Below, piece after piece: positions 62,361 through 64,000 of a stretch of 64,000 nucleotides of DNA. The notes beneath the pieces were generated by a model that was not told where the DNA came from, ran no database searches, and was given only the letters and a program-made list of their open reading frames with translations. Positions within the stretch are counted from its first letter, which is position 1, and each line of letters starts with the position of its first letter. The stretch lies in contig KN834778.1 of assembly GCA_000827265.1 (NCBI GenBank), positions 137,097-201,096 on the forward strand, given 5' to 3'. The translations under genes were made by a program, and so were the position numbers. The DNA is from Collybiopsis luxurians FD-317 M1. Taxonomy: Eukaryota; Basidiomycota; Agaricomycetes; Agaricales; Omphalotaceae.

Positions 62361-63437
62361 TTAATGATGAAAAGCAGTGACTAGCAGGACAGAAAGACCG
62401 TGGTCCTTGACCCATTCCAGAGAAGCACGGGTTCTGGGCTGCTTGCGGATCGATTTGATCAACGCAGAGCGACTGGGATACAGAGCCTGTCTGAGTGCTT
62501 CTGGGCCTTGGTCTCGAACAGCAAGATATTGTCGAATATTAAGGAAAACTTGGGACTTGAGCAGTGCACGCGCCGAGGTCAACGATGCGGGCACAGATGA
62601 GCTCGAGAGACCCAGTTCTATAATGAGAGATTGCAGAAGTGTTAGACGCGATGAACGTTCATCGTACGCAGAAGGGTTTCGAAGAAAGCTGAGAATTCAA
62701 TTAGAAAAAGTGATATACATTTGGAACAGGACCCACGAGGTGATGTATCTCACTGCTTCTTCGTACATAGAAGAATCTTCGTTTTCGATGTCAGTAGAAA
62801 CGCCGCTCTCGGAAACATCGTCGACAACTGGACGAAATCCGAGTCCAAGAGTCTTGGGAGCTCTTTCATTAGTTTGCTGTTCCCTCGCAGCCTTGCGTTT
62901 GGCTTTCCTCCTCTCCTTCGCCTGCCTGCCTCTCCTACGCTTTTTGGGGGTGTCAGCTATCGCAGGACCCACATAAGGCGTTAAAGGAGGAGCAACATCT
63001 CCTGGGGAAGTACCCTTAGCTGGCGAAGAAAGTCTATCCGATTGTCTGGAATCACTGGACTGCGCAAGGTGCGGTAAAGACAGTCGGGTTAGTTCAGATG
63101 TGAGTGCAGAAACAGTTGGCGAGAGTCGGCCAGGATTCGGAGTTGAGAGACCGCTACGACTATGGAGCCGGGGAGAATGCAGTCTGCTGAGAAGAACAAA
63201 GTCGTCTTCTGGATCAGAATCTATACTGTCCTCGGTAGATTCATTATCTTCTGAGGAACGATAGTCTGAAGAGATATCCCAAACGATTTCATCGTCAGAG
63301 TCGTTAATGAGACTGAAGGACTGAGTAGAGAGAGTGGAAGACCTGGACCTGGGCTCTGAACCTGAGGAAGAGGAGGACATAGTGAGAGTAGGAACGGAAA
63401 CGATGGCAGTGCTAGAGAAATCGACATTGGCAATCAT
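62361..63437 (-). CDS. Disordered protein with a basic nuclear-signal-like stretch, unknown function
   Basis: Two exons joined by a GTGGGT...CTCAG intron (about 62694-62739). From MIANVDFSSTAIVS the N-terminus is Ser-rich and acidic (DSDPEDDFVLLSRLHSP). A strongly basic block (KKRRRGRQAKERRKAKRKAA) looks like a nuclear signal. The C-terminal exon encodes a helical region (RLTLLQSLIIELGLSSSSVP, ARALLKSQVFLNIRQYLAVR) ending VLLVTAFHH. I do not recognise the family. The helical second exon suggests a folded C-terminus conserved apart from the disordered part. Confidence 0.6.
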
Positions 63438-63573
63438 CGTGGTCGTGTAGCAACGTCGACGCTCACTGGCATGAGAAAGTATGTGTAAACACCTCAAGGC
63501 AGCCAGGGAGCCTCGTTGCCAACTCGTTATTCACAGATTCTCACATAGGGGTAAAATCCAGAAACGATGAGTA

Positions 63574-64000
63574 CTAGATCGAAATCTTCCAGAACACTAC
63601 GCTACTACTGTATCCTGCTACGGCTTTTTGCTCAATCTCAACACTCAGTTTGCAGACTTTGCCATCAAGGTCCAGTACTTCTTTTGCCCTCTTCCGACGC
63701 AACATAAATCTTTCCCCATCAGCAGTAGTCAGTGTCGTCGGAATCGCAAGACCAGACCGTTTGCCGTTGCCTAATTCAGAGTCGTAGTTCCTTCCCCAAG
63801 CAAGCAAGTCACGTCCCATTGTGTTATTCAATGTCAACAGTACGTGCCCTGTGGGAGATACTGAAATGGAGTCTGGAGCAATCGGCTTGAGGCTTTTTGT
63901 CGCATCGTCATCTGGTATTTGTTTTGTAACGGATATTCAGGAGAAAACGCGATAGAACACACTTACATTCACTGAGATTGCTTACGTTTCGGGCACGAAT
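63574..64000 (-). CDS. RCC1-repeat protein, FMP25-like, C-terminal part only
   Basis: The gene starts beyond the window. Visible are two exons: one at the window edge (IRARNVSNLSE) and the last, with LKPIAPDSISVSPTGHVLLT, NNTMGRDLLAWGRNYDSELG and NGKRSGLAIPTTL, ending VAGYSSSVVFWKISI. The WGRN-SELGNG pattern is an RCC1 blade. The C-terminal GERFMLRRKRAKEV segment recalls the mitochondrial RCC1-like Fmp25, a complex III assembly factor in yeast, but the repeat family is large and the N-terminus is missing. Confidence 0.65.

Overview
The window looks like euchromatic nuclear DNA from a filamentous basidiomycete, probably a mushroom-forming Agaricomycete. The evidence is dense genes on both strands, many 46-60 nt GT-AG introns in almost every gene, very short intergenic gaps, and fungal families such as chitin deacetylase, a CBP4 assembly factor, a TmpA-like membrane flavoprotein and Ssb-type Hsp70. 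I see no transposon, tRNA, rRNA, CRISPR or virus. Exon structures below were built by eye from splice sites and protein conservation; no alignment or transcript data were available.

Layout. 1-5 kb: complex I 24 kDa subunit (5' truncated), bestrophin-like anion channel, RNase P p30, ubiquitin-L40. 5-14 kb: TmpA-like flavoprotein, kinetochore NDC80 divergent from MOG1, an MIT/coiled-coil protein, a small unknown gene. 14-22 kb: Rsp5/NEDD4 HECT ligase, cap methyltransferase ABD1, chitin deacetylase. 22-33 kb: M1 aminopeptidase, kinetochore SPC24, Hsp70 SSB, mitochondrial uS2m, anthranilate synthase TRP2. 33-46 kb: SHQ1, an SQ-rich disordered protein, another disordered protein, CBP4, an arrestin-like protein, an SLC35F6-like transporter, SIP5. 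46-64 kb: SERCA-type Ca2+-ATPase, two secreted DPBB/Ser-rich paralogs flanking a METTL7-like methyltransferase, COG3, an MFS transporter, a CE16/GDSL esterase, a disordered protein, and a 3' truncated-at-window RCC1-like protein.

Most genes are unrelated housekeeping genes. Functional groupings are two NDC80-complex subunits (NDC80, SPC24), several mitochondrial proteins (NDUFV2, uS2m, CBP4, an RCC1-like FMP25 candidate), RNA maturation (RPP30, ABD1, SHQ1) and cell-wall or secreted proteins (chitin deacetylase, DPBB pair, CE16 esterase).

The most unusual signal is gene architecture. Correct reading frames in four genes need microexons of 2, 4, 5, 6 and 12 nt, each between normal-length introns, and three other genes need GC-AG introns. 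Several divergent pairs also share promoters of only 83-142 bp, one of which carries two MluI-box (ACGCGT) sites beside an E-box.
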